From contig OY782765.1 of the NCBI GenBank assembly GCA_963678275.1, positions 5,642,001 through 5,706,000 of the forward strand: DNA of 64,000 nucleotides, written 5' to 3'. Under the pieces are notes generated by a model. It was given only the letters and a program-made list of their open reading frames with translations. It was not told the origin of the DNA and searched no databases. Position numbers and translations under genes: made by a program. Below are positions 8,513 through 18,756 of the stretch, in pieces (positions within the stretch are counted from its first letter, which is position 1; each line of letters opens with the position of its first letter). Origin of the DNA: G963677445 sp963678275 (GTDB lineage: Bacteria > Bacteroidota > Ignavibacteria > Ignavibacteriales > Melioribacteraceae).

Positions 8513-9874
8513 ATGTTTCAAAAAATAGCTGCCCTTTTGTTTATTATCCTGCCGGTTATGGTTTATCCGCAGAGTGATATACTGGATGAATATATCAGAA
8601 AAGGGCTGGAAAATAACCTGGCATTAAAGCAGAAAAAACTGGAGCTGCAAAAGGGACTGGCGGCGCTGGATGAAGCGCGCGGATTTTTTATGCCTTCGGT
8701 AAGTATATCAGCCCGTTATTCGATGGCGGGAGGGGGCCGTGAAATTTCCATTCCGGTCGGCGACCTGATGAATCCTGTTTATACAACCCTGAACCAGCTT
8801 TTGCAGCAGAACAGGTTCCCATCCTCAATTGAGAATGAGACCATACCTTTTTTAAGAGAGAAGGAACATGATACGAAAGTTTCCCTCACACAGCCCCTTT
8901 TTAAACCGGAGATACTTTATAACTACAGAATAAAATCTGAAATGGTTGAGATCAACAGGGCTGAAAAGCAGTTGTTCAGACGTCAGCTTATCAGGGATAT
9001 TAAAACTGCCTATTATAATTTCCTCAAGGCAAAGAGTGTCGAAAATCTTTACAAGAGCACAGAAAAGCTGCTTGAAGAAAACCTGAGGGTGAATGAAGCC
9101 CTTGTGAAAAATCAAAAAGCGACAAAAGAGGTTATATTCAGGGCGCAAGCGGAATTAACCGGAATAATCGCTGAAAAAGAAAACGCCGCAAAAAATGTCA
9201 CTCTCGCTAAACAATACTTCAATTTTCTTCTCAACAGGCCGCTTGATGATGACATTGCGGCTGATGAAAATATCGGGGGAAAAGGGGATAGATTAATTAT
9301 TCCGGGGGATACGGAATTTCCGGATAACCGGGAGGAGTTATTCCAGCTTGAAAAGCTCGCCCGGATAAATGAATACCAGGCAGATATTTCCCGCGCCGGA
9401 TATTTCCCGGGACTTGTTTTCGCTCTTGACTACGGATTCCAGGGGGAGGAATACAAATTTACCTCCGATTATGATTACTGGATGGCTTCCCTCGTTTTTA
9501 ACTGGAATATATTTAATGGTTTCAGGGACAGCAAAAATGTTGAGCAGGCTTTGATAGAAAAGAAAAAAACTGAAACAGCAAGGGAAGAACTGTTAAGGAA
9601 AATCGGGCTTCAGTTAAGGAGGGCGCTGGAAGAACTTAAAGTCGCTAAGTCATTTCTTAAAAGAGCGGCTGAGAAAAAAGAAAGCGCCGGGGAAAATTAC
9701 CGAATCGTCGCAAAAAAATACAGTGAAGGAATGGTTCCCCTTGTGGAATATACAGACGCCCGCAACACACTTACCGCCGCCGAAACTGAAAAAATAATCG
9801 CGGAATATGACCTGCTTACAAAACTTGCCGAATTCGAATATGTGTCGGCAACGGAAGAAATGAAGGAAAAATAA
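8513..9874 (+). CDS. TolC-family outer-membrane efflux channel
   Basis: A 453-residue protein with an N-terminal signal peptide (cleavage near residue 19, after a Val-Tyr-Pro-Gln stretch). Two long Ala/Glu/Lys-rich helical hairpins with TolC-type sequence follow (LKQKKLELQKG, AEKKESAGENYRIVAKKYSEG). The repeat-internal L-T-Q-P-L-F segment marks a barrel strand. It would form the outer-membrane duct for the adaptor and permease encoded directly downstream, 22 bases away. An AGGAG lies eight bases before the ATG. Confidence 0.92.
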   Translation: MFQKIAALLFIILPVMVYPQSDILDEYIRKGLENNLALKQKKLELQKGLAALDEARGFFMPSVSISARYSMAGGGREISIPVGDLMNPVYTTLNQLLQQNRFPSSIENETIPFLREKEHDTKVSLTQPLFKPEILYNYRIKSEMVEINRAEKQLFRRQLIRDIKTAYYNFLKAKSVENLYKSTEKLLEENLRVNEALVKNQKATKEVIFRAQAELTGIIAEKENAAKNVTLAKQYFNFLLNRPLDDDIAADENIGGKGDRLIIPGDTEFPDNREELFQLEKLARINEYQADISRAGYFPGLVFALDYGFQGEEYKFTSDYDYWMASLVFNWNIFNGFRDSKNVEQALIEKKKTETAREELLRKIGLQLRRALEELKVAKSFLKRAAEKKESAGENYRIVAKKYSEGMVPLVEYTDARNTLTAAETEKIIAEYDLLTKLAEFEYVSATEEMKEK

Positions 9875-9896
9875 AATAATATCATAGAGGTAACAA

Positions 9897-10937
9897 ATGA
9901 AAAATCTGATAGCTATAGCATTATTATCAGTATTAGTTCTCTTTTCCTGTGTGCCGGAGGAGGAAAAAAGTGTCAGAGATGACAGAGTAAGTGTTGAAAC
10001 CGGGGAGATAGTGTGGCAGAAAGTTACACAACCAATTCATACCAGCGGAACTGCCGCGCCGGTTTCCGAGTCGAAGCTTTCCTTTAAAACCGGGGGAATT
10101 ATTAAGAAACTATACGCGGATGAAGGAGAGAAAGTAAAAAGAGGAAAACTTCTTGCCGAACTTGATCTGGCCGAAATTGAATCACAGGTTGAAAAAGCGG
10201 CTGAGGGATTCCGGAAAGCGGAAAGAGACCTGGCCAGGGTTGAAAATCTCTATAAAGACAGTGTGGCCACTCTGGAACAATTCCAGAACGCGACAACGGC
10301 ATACCAGGTGGCTGAAAAAGATCTTAAGATTGCCCGTTTTAATCTGAAGTTTTCCCGTATTTACGCGCCTGCCGATGGCAAAATATTATACAAGTTTACC
10401 GAAGAAAATGAGCTTATCGGTTCAGGAATGCCGGTATTTCTTTTTGCCTCACTTGAGGGACGGTGGAAAATCAAAGCGGGAGTATCGGATAAGGACCTGG
10501 TGAAACTTGAAGAAGGATTTGCCGCGAATGTGGTGTTCGACGCATGGCCTGAAAATTCCTACCCCGCGGTAATATCGGAAACCGGCAGTTTTGCCAGTCC
10601 GGTCAACGGGACATATGAGATAGAGCTCGAACTTAAGGATCATCCAGCGAAGCTGGCCCCCGGGTTTGTAGCGCGCGTAGATATTCAGGCGCCTGATGAT
10701 GGTAAATATGCTGTCGTACCTGTGGAATCACTGGTGGAAGCCGAAGGAGACCATGCCTCCATTTTTGTGAGAAAGGAAAAGAGTGAAGAGATCATGAAAG
10801 TAGCGGTCAGGATTGAAAAACTGATCAAATCGTTTGCCGCCGTAAGTGGTGTGGATGAAGAATATCATGAAGTAATCACATCGGGTTCAGAGTATCTTTC
10901 TCCCGAATCAAAAATAAGAATTGCCGAAAATTTGTAA
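9897..10937 (+). CDS. RND periplasmic adaptor (membrane-fusion) lipoprotein
   Basis: A 346-residue protein with a lipoprotein signal and lipobox LFSC (Cys18). The order is: beta-barrel/lipoyl half (GGIIKKLYADEGEKVKRGK, about residues 66-84), an alpha-helical coiled-coil hairpin (about 93-145), the second lipoyl half (FSRIYAPADGKI) and a beta-barrel with membrane-proximal domain. This is the MFP/HlyD-type adaptor bridging permease and TolC. The gene ends 16 bases before the permease start and has an AGAGGTAAC ribosome-binding region. Confidence 0.92.
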   Translation: MKNLIAIALLSVLVLFSCVPEEEKSVRDDRVSVETGEIVWQKVTQPIHTSGTAAPVSESKLSFKTGGIIKKLYADEGEKVKRGKLLAELDLAEIESQVEKAAEGFRKAERDLARVENLYKDSVATLEQFQNATTAYQVAEKDLKIARFNLKFSRIYAPADGKILYKFTEENELIGSGMPVFLFASLEGRWKIKAGVSDKDLVKLEEGFAANVVFDAWPENSYPAVISETGSFASPVNGTYEIELELKDHPAKLAPGFVARVDIQAPDDGKYAVVPVESLVEAEGDHASIFVRKEKSEEIMKVAVRIEKLIKSFAAVSGVDEEYHEVITSGSEYLSPESKIRIAENL

Positions 10938-10953
10938 CCGGAGGATGAAAGGT

Positions 10954-13900
10954 ATGAGATTACCAGAATTTTCGATTAAGAATCATCAGTTCACCATAAT
11001 AATTATTTCACTTCTGACACTCTTCGGGATTGTATCATTTTTCACCATGCCCCGGTCGGAAGATCCCCAGGTGTCGCCGGCGGGCACAAGCATAATTATC
11101 GTATTCCCCGGCGCCAATCCGGCTGATCTTGAGGAGCTTGTTGTAGACCCGATCGAAGAGGTGGTCAACGAACTGGAAGATATAAAACATATAAACACAA
11201 AAGCCGAGGATGGCCTGGCGCTCATTCAGGTGGAATTTCTCGCCGGTTCCGATCCGGATGATAAATATTCCGATGTAGTGCAAAAAGTAAACAGCATCAG
11301 GAATGATCTGCCCGATGAAATATTACGTCTGGAAACGATGAAATGGACAATTACAGATGTGAAAATTCTCCAGGTTGCTCTCATTTCAGAAAAGGCTCCT
11401 TACAGCGTTCTTGAAAAGGAAGCGGAAAGGCTTGAAACACAGTTCAAAAGGGTGTCGGGAGTTTTTAAGGCTGATATCAGGGCTTATCCCGAACAGGAGA
11501 TCAGAATTTCACTGGATATTGAGAGAATGGCCGTGTTGAATCTGCCTCTCAACCGTGTCATCGGAGCTGTGCAGAGCAATAATGCCAATATTCCCGGCGG
11601 CAGTATTGATATAGGCAAAAAGAGATTTAATATAAAAACCAGCGGCTCCTATGAAAATATTGAGCAGATAAGGAATACCGTAATTGACGCGGCGGCCGGA
11701 AAGGTTGTTTACCTGAAAGATATCGCCGATGTTAATTACAGCTATGAGGATGAAAAATATATAGCCCGCTTTAATGGCAAAAAGGCCGTTTTTGTTACCG
11801 CGAGTCAGAAAAAGGGGACAAATATATATAATGTTTATGAAGGCCTTACGCAAAAGGTGGAAGAGCTGAGAAAAGAACTTCCGGCGGATATTTCACTCGA
11901 AACTGTTTTTGACCAGACGGAGAGTGTTTCTTTCAGACTGAATGGTTTTTTCCTGAATCTGATTGAAGGACTGGCTCTTGTAGGTATTGTTGTGCTTCTC
12001 GCTGTCGGATTCCGCGCTTCACTGATTGTGATGCTGGTTATCCCCGTTTCAATTCTGATAGCGATAGGGGGGCTTGACTCCACTAATTTCGGCATTGAGC
12101 AGATGAGCATCGCGGGGCTGGTGATTGCGCTGGGTCTGCTTGTGGATAACGCGATAGTGGTGACTGAAAATATTACCCGTTTTAACGCGCTGGGATATAA
12201 ACGAACGGAGGCGGCCATAAAAGCTACGGCGCAGATTGGCTGGGCGGTGGTCAGTTCAACGGTTACTACGGTGCTCGCTTTTGTGCCGATAATAATGATG
12301 CAGAATATCACCGGCGATTTTATAAGGAGTATGCCGGCGACGGTTGTTTATACTCTCATCGCCTCACTATTTATCTCACTGAGTCTTACTCCTTATCTTT
12401 CGAGTAAATTTCTCGCTGTAAACGGAAAGAGAAAAACAAGTAAAGTCCAGACTAAACTTAGTTCATTTATTTCGGGACCTTACAGGAAAATACTCGATTT
12501 CGCCTTAAGCCGTCCTGCCTTGATAGTAATTTCGGCAGTGGTGATATTTCTTTTATCCACCTCTCTTTTTCCCCTGATAGGTGTGAGCTTTTTCCCGAAG
12601 GCTGAAAAACCTCAATTCCTAATTAATGTTGAGCTGCCGGAAGGAAACAGTTTCGACAGAACAAATGAGGTTGTAAATTATGTTGAGAATATTCTTTCGG
12701 AAAGTGACCAGGTAAGAAGTTACGCCGCGAATGTGGGAAGAGGAAATCCCCGGATATATTATAACCAGTTCTCAAAATTTGAGAAGAATAACTATGGCCA
12801 GGTTCTGGTTGAACTGGAATCGAGAGATCATGAGACCAATAAAAAGCTGGTTAGCATCCTGAGAGAAAAATTTGCTCTCTTCCCCGGGGCGAAAATTGAG
12901 ATTAAAGAATTTGAACAGGGTCCGCCGGTTCAGGCTCCCATAGAGCTGAAAATCATCGGTGAAAACCTGGATGAATTAAAAAGAATCGCGTCGGATGTGG
13001 AAGGAATTGTCGCCGGATTCCCAGGCGCGATTAACATTAACAATCCGCTGAAGACATCCAAAACTGACCTGCATGTTGAGATAAACCGGGAAAGAGCCCA
13101 AATGCTCGGGGTGCCGGTATATGAGATAGATAAAACTGTCAGGGCCGCGATTGCCGGGATGAATATTTCACGTTTCCGCGATCCCGACGGCAAGGAATAT
13201 AATATTGTGATCAGGCTTCCTTTTGAAGATAAACCGGAAATGAAGGATTTTGATAAGATATATATCAATTCTGTTACCGGGGCGGCAGTTCCCCTGCGGC
13301 AGCTTGCCGAGATTAAATTCCAGGGAAGCCCCATGCAGATAAATCATTACAACCTTGAACGTAATGTGCCTGTAACCGCGGATGTGGAAAGCGGATATGA
13401 AGCGAGCGCCCTGGCAGAAAAAATAATAAATGAACTGGAAAAATATGACTGGCCGAGGGGCTATCGTTACTATGCCGCCGGAGAACTTGAAAAACGGGAT
13501 GAATCATTCGGCGGAATGTTCCAGGCTCTTATCATTGCCATAGTGGGTATATTCGGGGTTCTGGTATTGCAGTTCCGCTCCTATTCACAGCCGCTGATAG
13601 TTTTTTCAGCGCTGCCCCTTGCCTTTATCGGCTCTTTCGTAGCGTTATTCCTTAGCGGAAACAGCTTCTCATTCACCGCCTTTGTCGGGCTTACAAGTCT
13701 GGTGGGCATTGTGGTGAATAATTCAATTATACTGGTCGATTATACCAACCAGTTGCGACGGGAGGGGACAAAGATACTTGAGGCTCTTAAAGAAGCTGCC
13801 GAAACCCGGTTTTTGCCGATCATACTTACTACCGGCACCACCATCGGAGGACTGCTTCCTCTCACTCTGGCAGGGGGAACAATGTGGGCGCCGATGGGCT

Positions 13901-13998
13901 GGACAATTATCGGGGGTCTGCTTTCATCCACTTTCCTTACTCTCATTGTTGTTCCTGTTCTCTACAAACTATATTCAAAAAAAGAACTGGAAAACTGA
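10954..13998 (+). CDS. RND efflux permease
   Basis: About 1014 residues from the start chosen, the full AcrB-class length, with 12 predicted membrane segments and two large periplasmic loops. The ATG at 10954 is chosen over upstream in-frame starts because a GGAGG lies nine bases before it; the ATG at 10945 abuts that GGAGG. The fourth membrane helix reads GLLVDNAIVVTEN: the first of the two proton-relay Asp residues of AcrB is kept and the second is Asn. Other conserved segments (FPGANPADLEELV near the N-terminus, VGIVVNNSIILVDY late) confirm the family. It works with the adaptor and TolC as a proton-driven tripartite pump; the substrate is unknown. Confidence 0.92.
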   Translation: MRLPEFSIKNHQFTIIIISLLTLFGIVSFFTMPRSEDPQVSPAGTSIIIVFPGANPADLEELVVDPIEEVVNELEDIKHINTKAEDGLALIQVEFLAGSDPDDKYSDVVQKVNSIRNDLPDEILRLETMKWTITDVKILQVALISEKAPYSVLEKEAERLETQFKRVSGVFKADIRAYPEQEIRISLDIERMAVLNLPLNRVIGAVQSNNANIPGGSIDIGKKRFNIKTSGSYENIEQIRNTVIDAAAGKVVYLKDIADVNYSYEDEKYIARFNGKKAVFVTASQKKGTNIYNVYEGLTQKVEELRKELPADISLETVFDQTESVSFRLNGFFLNLIEGLALVGIVVLLAVGFRASLIVMLVIPVSILIAIGGLDSTNFGIEQMSIAGLVIALGLLVDNAIVVTENITRFNALGYKRTEAAIKATAQIGWAVVSSTVTTVLAFVPIIMMQNITGDFIRSMPATVVYTLIASLFISLSLTPYLSSKFLAVNGKRKTSKVQTKLSSFISGPYRKILDFALSRPALIVISAVVIFLLSTSLFPLIGVSFFPKAEKPQFLINVELPEGNSFDRTNEVVNYVENILSESDQVRSYAANVGRGNPRIYYNQFSKFEKNNYGQVLVELESRDHETNKKLVSILREKFALFPGAKIEIKEFEQGPPVQAPIELKIIGENLDELKRIASDVEGIVAGFPGAININNPLKTSKTDLHVEINRERAQMLGVPVYEIDKTVRAAIAGMNISRFRDPDGKEYNIVIRLPFEDKPEMKDFDKIYINSVTGAAVPLRQLAEIKFQGSPMQINHYNLERNVPVTADVESGYEASALAEKIINELEKYDWPRGYRYYAAGELEKRDESFGGMFQALIIAIVGIFGVLVLQFRSYSQPLIVFSALPLAFIGSFVALFLSGNSFSFTAFVGLTSLVGIVVNNSIILVDYTNQLRREGTKILEALKEAAETRFLPIILTTGTTIGGLLPLTLAGGTMWAPMGWTIIGGLLSSTFLTLIVVPVLYKLYSKKELEN

Positions 13999-14004
13999 TT
14001 TTCA

Positions 14005-14039
14005 GGGGGACGCCCGGCGTCCCCCCACTACACTTTTTT
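14005..14039 (+). terminator. Probable terminator of the efflux operon
   Basis: A GC-rich inverted repeat (GGGGGACGC arm at about 14006, complement ending at 14025) follows the permease stop by seven bases. A T-run is at 14034-14039, separated from the stem by about eight bases, so the fit is good but not classical. Confidence 0.6.
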
Positions 14040-14219
14040 GTTCATTCGTGAATTTTTCCGCAAGCCTTAAATTTTGTTGAAAAGAGCAGGATTTCTTTTT
14101 GTTTTGAGGAAGGCAGGGGTGATTTAACAAATTCATTCTATAGTTCTATATAAAGGATAATGGTTGCTTCTGAGGGATTAAACTTCTATAATGTGTCTAT
14201 TTTACCCGATAGCGGAATG

Positions 14220-14507
14220 TCAAGCGGATAAATTTTGAGTATTCCATGAAGCTAATGTCGTGCGATCATAAATACCCAGAAGCAGGTTTTCAACACTAAT
14301 ATCTTCATCAATATCTTCCCAGTGGAGACCAACGCCCCCGCCCGAAATTATGAAGCTATTTCTCTGGGCGTCTGTAGCTTTTAATAAACGAGGAAAGTAT
14401 ATTAATGGAACACTTAATTTGCGCCCGTCAGTTAATTCAATCCACATGTTATCCGGATCAAAAGCGATATCTTTAGCGAGGGACTTATTTGAGATTGAAG
14501 TATTCAT
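14220..14507 (-). CDS. DUF2442 domain protein
   Basis: A 95-residue protein with the DUF2442 pattern: IAFDPDNMWIELTDGRKLSVPL, then FPRLLKAT, then the G-x-G-x-x-W-x-x-I-D-E-D-I-S-V block (GVGLHWEDIDEDISVENLL). Members are small proteins often paired with DUF4160 in toxin-antitoxin-like operons. Here the partner is a different small gene ending five bases upstream, with no DUF4160. Function is unknown; a regulatory or antitoxin role is inferred only from family context. Confidence 0.8.
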   Translation of the reverse strand: MNTSISNKSLAKDIAFDPDNMWIELTDGRKLSVPLIYFPRLLKATDAQRNSFIISGGGVGLHWEDIDEDISVENLLLGIYDRTTLASWNTQNLSA

Positions 14508-14511
14508 TATT

Positions 14512-14769
14512 TCAACTAAGAATGGCTTTTATTTTTTTCGCGGCCTCTTCAAGTTCCGGCCCTGATAGAGAAAGATCGAATGCCTGGTCAAGAACTGTTT
14601 TCGTTGCCCATTTACATAATTCTTTTCCCTGGTGAAGTTTGATTGCCGATATTATATCAATAGCCTCGGTATAATATCCATCCAAATCCTCAATATGGCC
14701 GGCTCTCTCACCTAAAGGATTCCATTCCTCCAAAACTTTCGCCACCGCTATAATTTGATCTTCATCCAT
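14512..14769 (-). CDS. Small protein of unknown function, paired with DUF2442
   Basis: An 85-residue acidic protein whose stop is four bases from the DUF2442 start, so the two are almost certainly cotranscribed. It contains VLEEWNPLGERAGHIEDLDGY followed by a short helical region. The W-[ND]-P-x-G with D-x-D/Y spacing is loosely like DUF1871, but the match is not firm. The C-terminal LSGPELEEAAKKIKAIL is predicted helical. There is no catalytic motif to name. Confidence 0.62.
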   Translation of the reverse strand: MDEDQIIAVAKVLEEWNPLGERAGHIEDLDGYYTEAIDIISAIKLHQGKELCKWATKTVLDQAFDLSLSGPELEEAAKKIKAILS

Positions 14770-14958
14770 AAATATTCACCCTGGTATCTGAAATCACCTG
14801 CCGGTTAATCATTGACAGTGTGCTTTTCATTTATTCATTTCAGAATTTTTTTATCTGTCCTCTGCCAATATAAATAAACTTCTCTTGATACATCAACAAA
14901 AATAGATATTTTATCTAATCATAATTCGCGAGGACTGAAAACGGTAAAGAATATTTCT

Positions 14959-16881
14959 TTATTTTATGAGAGCCATCTTTCTCGTTTCAGTGAAATTTTT
15001 TGTGACGAGTGAATAAAAATATACTCCACTTGGTAAATCTGAACCATTAAAAACAATTCGATGAATACCCTTATGCAATTTATCATTTAATAATTCAGAT
15101 ACTTCATAACCCAATATATTATAAACCTTCAATTGTACATGACTATCCTCCGCAATGGAGAAAGATATATTGGTAACAGGATTAAATGGATTTGGATATG
15201 CAACTTTTAAATCAGTTGATATTTTATTCATATTTTTATGCAATACACTATTATCGATTTGGGCTATATCAGAAGAGACAGAGATTTTGCCTTGAGAATC
15301 AACCGCTCGTATTTTGTAAGAAATATTATCTTCAAAAACTGGATGTACAGCTACATCATAATCGATATAACTATTTGTGAACACTTGGGCGATACCATAT
15401 TCCCAAAATCCATCATTTCTATCAACTAAATAATAGCTAAAATCAGGTTCCTGGTTTGGATGCCATGTTAATTCTGGATTTCCGGAGGAACCCTCTATTT
15501 CCAAATTGGCTGGCTTGGACGGTGAAGCGTTTTCTGGATTTGAAGTAAATAAATCGACAATGAAATAATCATTCTGCTCCTCAATAATTTCCATTCCAAC
15601 AGTTGTACTGGGCTTTGTATTCGGAACCCAACCGTATTCTCTATAATCAGACCAAGGACTTAAGACTTTTATACCTGAAATACCAGAAAACAAATCACCA
15701 ATAGATGCAGAGTTATTTGACCAGTTTTGGCCGTCAGCATGGATAATTATACTTGAACGATATTCGGGGTATTGTCTTCTCCAACAAATAATACCTCTAT
15801 CGTTATCGGAATCAACAATAAAAGAATTGTAATCAGGACATGAAGTATTACCTATTTGCATTATTGTATTCATTTTCCGGAGCTCAAACAGGAAATAATT
15901 ACTATAGCTGATCGAATTAAAATTAATTATTCTAAATATTTGAGGATTGCCCAAATTGTAATTCATTTGAACTGTCTGGTTTGTGAGTATTTCGTTATAA
16001 TCTAGCCAACCTTTTTTCTCTCGAAAATATGGATTTATGGGTGCTGGACATGCGGCCTCGTTATTTGGGCCATTATAGTTGCCTGCAGCCATCAGGTCCC
16101 ATTTACCATTTTTACTGTAAGGTTCATACGTATCATCCATGCCAAGTAAGTGACCTAATTCGTGTGCGTGGATCCCAATTTGCGAAAAAGTACGATCTTC
16201 ATGTTCAATATGATATGGAATCCCTTCTGCAAATTGTTCCCCCATCAGATAGAAATTAGAAAAAATAAAGGCTGTGGGTGTTAATCCGCAGGGTTCTGAT
16301 ATACCATCACTTTGCAATCTGTAGATATGACCAGCATAAACAATTGCTAATTTTGTATTAGTTCCAAGATGTTCTGGTCCTACGGAAATACCAAGTGCAG
16401 TTGCTTTTTCAATCGCCTCTGTGATAATTACAGATTGATCTAAATCCTGATAATAAGATTTTTCATGATCCAGAACTATCCATTCAGGGTATAAAAAATT
16501 TCCAATTTGTCGATAATTTGCTATATACCCATCGATTTGAAGATTATTATTTGACATTATCTTATAATAATCATGAAGGCTTCCAAAAACCTGTTTCCCA
16601 TCCGGAGAGTACATATTCGGTGAAACATAAATCCCTTCAGAGAAAAAAAGGTTCTCAAAATTTTCCACTGAATAAGCTGGTTTTTGATTATACTCATTAT
16701 GTTGATGTTTTATATCCTGGAATTCAACCAATAGTACTTTTAAAGTAAGGGTTGTTCTTATATATTGTTCATTATTGGATGACAAACCAGTGCAGGGCCA
16801 ACCCGGAATATCTGGATTCTGTGAATAACCAGTTGCATTAATCAGTAACAAAAATAGAAATGAGTAGCGATAGAAATTCAT
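14959..16881 (-). CDS. Secreted M6-type metalloprotease with type IX sorting domain
   Basis: A 640-residue protein with a signal peptide (cleavage near GYSQ, residue 21). The zinc site HELGH is at residues 240-244, in HAHELGHLLGMDDTY, typical of M6/immune-inhibitor-A-like peptidases. A fibronectin-like segment follows (about 460-540). The last 75 residues carry the YPNPFNPVTNISF start and GVYFYSLVTKN end of a type A sorting domain, predicting export across the outer membrane by a type IX-like system. An AGGAGGT lies five bases before the start. The gene follows the FG-GAP protein gene by 33 bases, so the two may be one transcript. Confidence 0.85.
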   Translation of the reverse strand: MNFYRYSFLFLLLINATGYSQNPDIPGWPCTGLSSNNEQYIRTTLTLKVLLVEFQDIKHQHNEYNQKPAYSVENFENLFFSEGIYVSPNMYSPDGKQVFGSLHDYYKIMSNNNLQIDGYIANYRQIGNFLYPEWIVLDHEKSYYQDLDQSVIITEAIEKATALGISVGPEHLGTNTKLAIVYAGHIYRLQSDGISEPCGLTPTAFIFSNFYLMGEQFAEGIPYHIEHEDRTFSQIGIHAHELGHLLGMDDTYEPYSKNGKWDLMAAGNYNGPNNEAACPAPINPYFREKKGWLDYNEILTNQTVQMNYNLGNPQIFRIINFNSISYSNYFLFELRKMNTIMQIGNTSCPDYNSFIVDSDNDRGIICWRRQYPEYRSSIIIHADGQNWSNNSASIGDLFSGISGIKVLSPWSDYREYGWVPNTKPSTTVGMEIIEEQNDYFIVDLFTSNPENASPSKPANLEIEGSSGNPELTWHPNQEPDFSYYLVDRNDGFWEYGIAQVFTNSYIDYDVAVHPVFEDNISYKIRAVDSQGKISVSSDIAQIDNSVLHKNMNKISTDLKVAYPNPFNPVTNISFSIAEDSHVQLKVYNILGYEVSELLNDKLHKGIHRIVFNGSDLPSGVYFYSLVTKNFTETRKMALIK

Positions 16882-16914
16882 TTTACCTCCTGTTCATCGG
16901 TTTATTAATTTAAG

Positions 16915-18726
16915 TTATTTTAATAATACAATTTTATTTATGAACGTTCGGTTGGAAAAATTTGATACAATTAAATATACTCCGGCAGGTAAATTTATGC
17001 CATTTATTATCCTTTTCTTAATCCCACCGTTTTCGAAGGCATCCACTATAGATGAAATTTTTTCACCCAGGATATTGTAAATATCTATTCTGATCTCTCC
17101 CGATGATGGAAGGTAATATTCAATTACTGTTTCACTGTTGAATGGATTGGGATAGGTCCTTAAATTAAATTCTTTGATATTATTTACATTTTGAGCTGTT
17201 ACTGAACTAATCACATTTTTGTTAAAAGTTATAGAAGTTTTCTCCCCGCAATGAACAATATCCAAGTCCCCATCATTATCAAAATCGGCGATACCTGGAA
17301 TGACACTTAATCCCAATTCGGTTTCGTATCCGAGGTTGAAAAAACCTCCTTGGTTCGTTGAACAGCTAAACAAGTCATCTTCACAATTTATTGAAATCTG
17401 GAACCTAATAACACATGTATCACATCCCCAAAGTTTAAGGTTTGAGATAACTGCGTCAGGTCTGTCATCTCCATTCATATCTCCCGAACAAAAATATCCG
17501 GAGTTTTCGGCCCCGGAGAATCTGGTCGATAAATATAAATTGAATTCATTTAGAGATTCCTGCAACAGAACTGCGCCCCCATGAGTATTGCCAAAGCCTG
17601 CAACATCCGGCAGTCCATTCAAATCAAAATCGGCAACATGAAGTTTCTCCATTCCATTTAGTATTATGCCATTTGGACGGACCTTAAAATATTCCCTCAT
17701 ATAATTATTAAAATTACCGTTGCTATCATTAAAAAATATATACATTCCTTCAAAATCGTATAGATTTGCCGGGAAAGTGTTTAAGAAAACAAAATCCAGG
17801 TCGCCATCATTGTCCATATCTACCAGGTCGCCATCAGAAATAAAATTTTCAACCTGATACGCTGTATCATCGCGAATAAATAAGCCGGCTTTATTATTAA
17901 AAAAACTTCGAAACTGAAAATCAGTCTCATTGTACATTTCTAATCCAATAAGATCAGAAAAATTATCACCATCCAAATCACCAACTGAAATAATTTCACC
18001 CCAATTCTGGTTATATGGGTAGATTGTCTGATTGAGATTGTAATTATTAAGTGTATCCTGTAAAAAAATATTTACCTGGGAACTGAAAAATAATTTTGAA
18101 CAGATAATATCCGGTGTTCCGTTGTTATCTAAATCAGTAATAAAACTAATGTCCAGAAATTCGTCAATTGGTTCGTTATAATAGAAGGTTCCCATGCCAT
18201 CGTTATAATGAACATATCCATTGGCCGAAATCAGATCGATATCACTGTCAGAATCGATATCGTAAGGAATGGGGAAATAAGCCGGGTTATCGTATGTTGC
18301 CATTGAATCAAAATGGGCGTCAGTTGGGTGGGATATCTTCGTGGTAAAATTCCAGTGAAATACTTTTAATGTATCATTTTCGGTAATTACCGGACCAAAT
18401 CCAACTTTTATTAATTCATTAGGGTGATATTTCCTCTCTGGTGTAAATTTTATCTGATCAGGTTGAATAATATCAACGCGCCCTTTTATCCGGCCGCTGT
18501 AATTACCATTTATCCTGAATAATGAATCTTTCTGACTGATAATTGAGCCAGGTAAATTATTCAGGGTGACAATGATCGGAGATATATTTGAGGCGGAAGT
18601 AGAATGTTGACTTGGCTCAACAGCTTCAATTATTAAGTTTTGAGAAGACAATCTACAAAAGGCCAAGAAAAAGTATAGATAAATTAATTTAACCATGAGT
18701 TGAGATTTTTTATAATAATAATACAA
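16915..18726 (-). CDS. Secreted FG-GAP/VCBS repeat protein with type IX sorting domain
   Basis: Up to 603 residues. The Met at 18696 gives a better signal peptide (MVKLIYLYFFLAFC) than the first ATG and is probably the real start. After it comes a bacterial Ig-like (Big_5-type) domain. At least seven FG-GAP/calcium-binding repeats of the form D-x-D-x-[DN]-G-x-x-D follow (DLDNNGTPDI, DLDGDNFSDL, DMDNDGDLDF, DFDNDGDLDI). The C-terminus has a YPNPFNSETVIEYYL sorting domain ending in KIVLLK. It likely forms a calcium-stabilised beta-propeller on the surface or in the medium. Encoded just upstream of the M6 protease, suggesting joint expression. Confidence 0.83.
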   Translation of the reverse strand: MYYYYKKSQLMVKLIYLYFFLAFCRLSSQNLIIEAVEPSQHSTSASNISPIIVTLNNLPGSIISQKDSLFRINGNYSGRIKGRVDIIQPDQIKFTPERKYHPNELIKVGFGPVITENDTLKVFHWNFTTKISHPTDAHFDSMATYDNPAYFPIPYDIDSDSDIDLISANGYVHYNDGMGTFYYNEPIDEFLDISFITDLDNNGTPDIICSKLFFSSQVNIFLQDTLNNYNLNQTIYPYNQNWGEIISVGDLDGDNFSDLIGLEMYNETDFQFRSFFNNKAGLFIRDDTAYQVENFISDGDLVDMDNDGDLDFVFLNTFPANLYDFEGMYIFFNDSNGNFNNYMREYFKVRPNGIILNGMEKLHVADFDLNGLPDVAGFGNTHGGAVLLQESLNEFNLYLSTRFSGAENSGYFCSGDMNGDDRPDAVISNLKLWGCDTCVIRFQISINCEDDLFSCSTNQGGFFNLGYETELGLSVIPGIADFDNDGDLDIVHCGEKTSITFNKNVISSVTAQNVNNIKEFNLRTYPNPFNSETVIEYYLPSSGEIRIDIYNILGEKISSIVDAFENGGIKKRIINGINLPAGVYLIVSNFSNRTFINKIVLLK

Positions 18727-18756
18727 AGAAAAAAAACTAAATTGAAACTGTAAAGT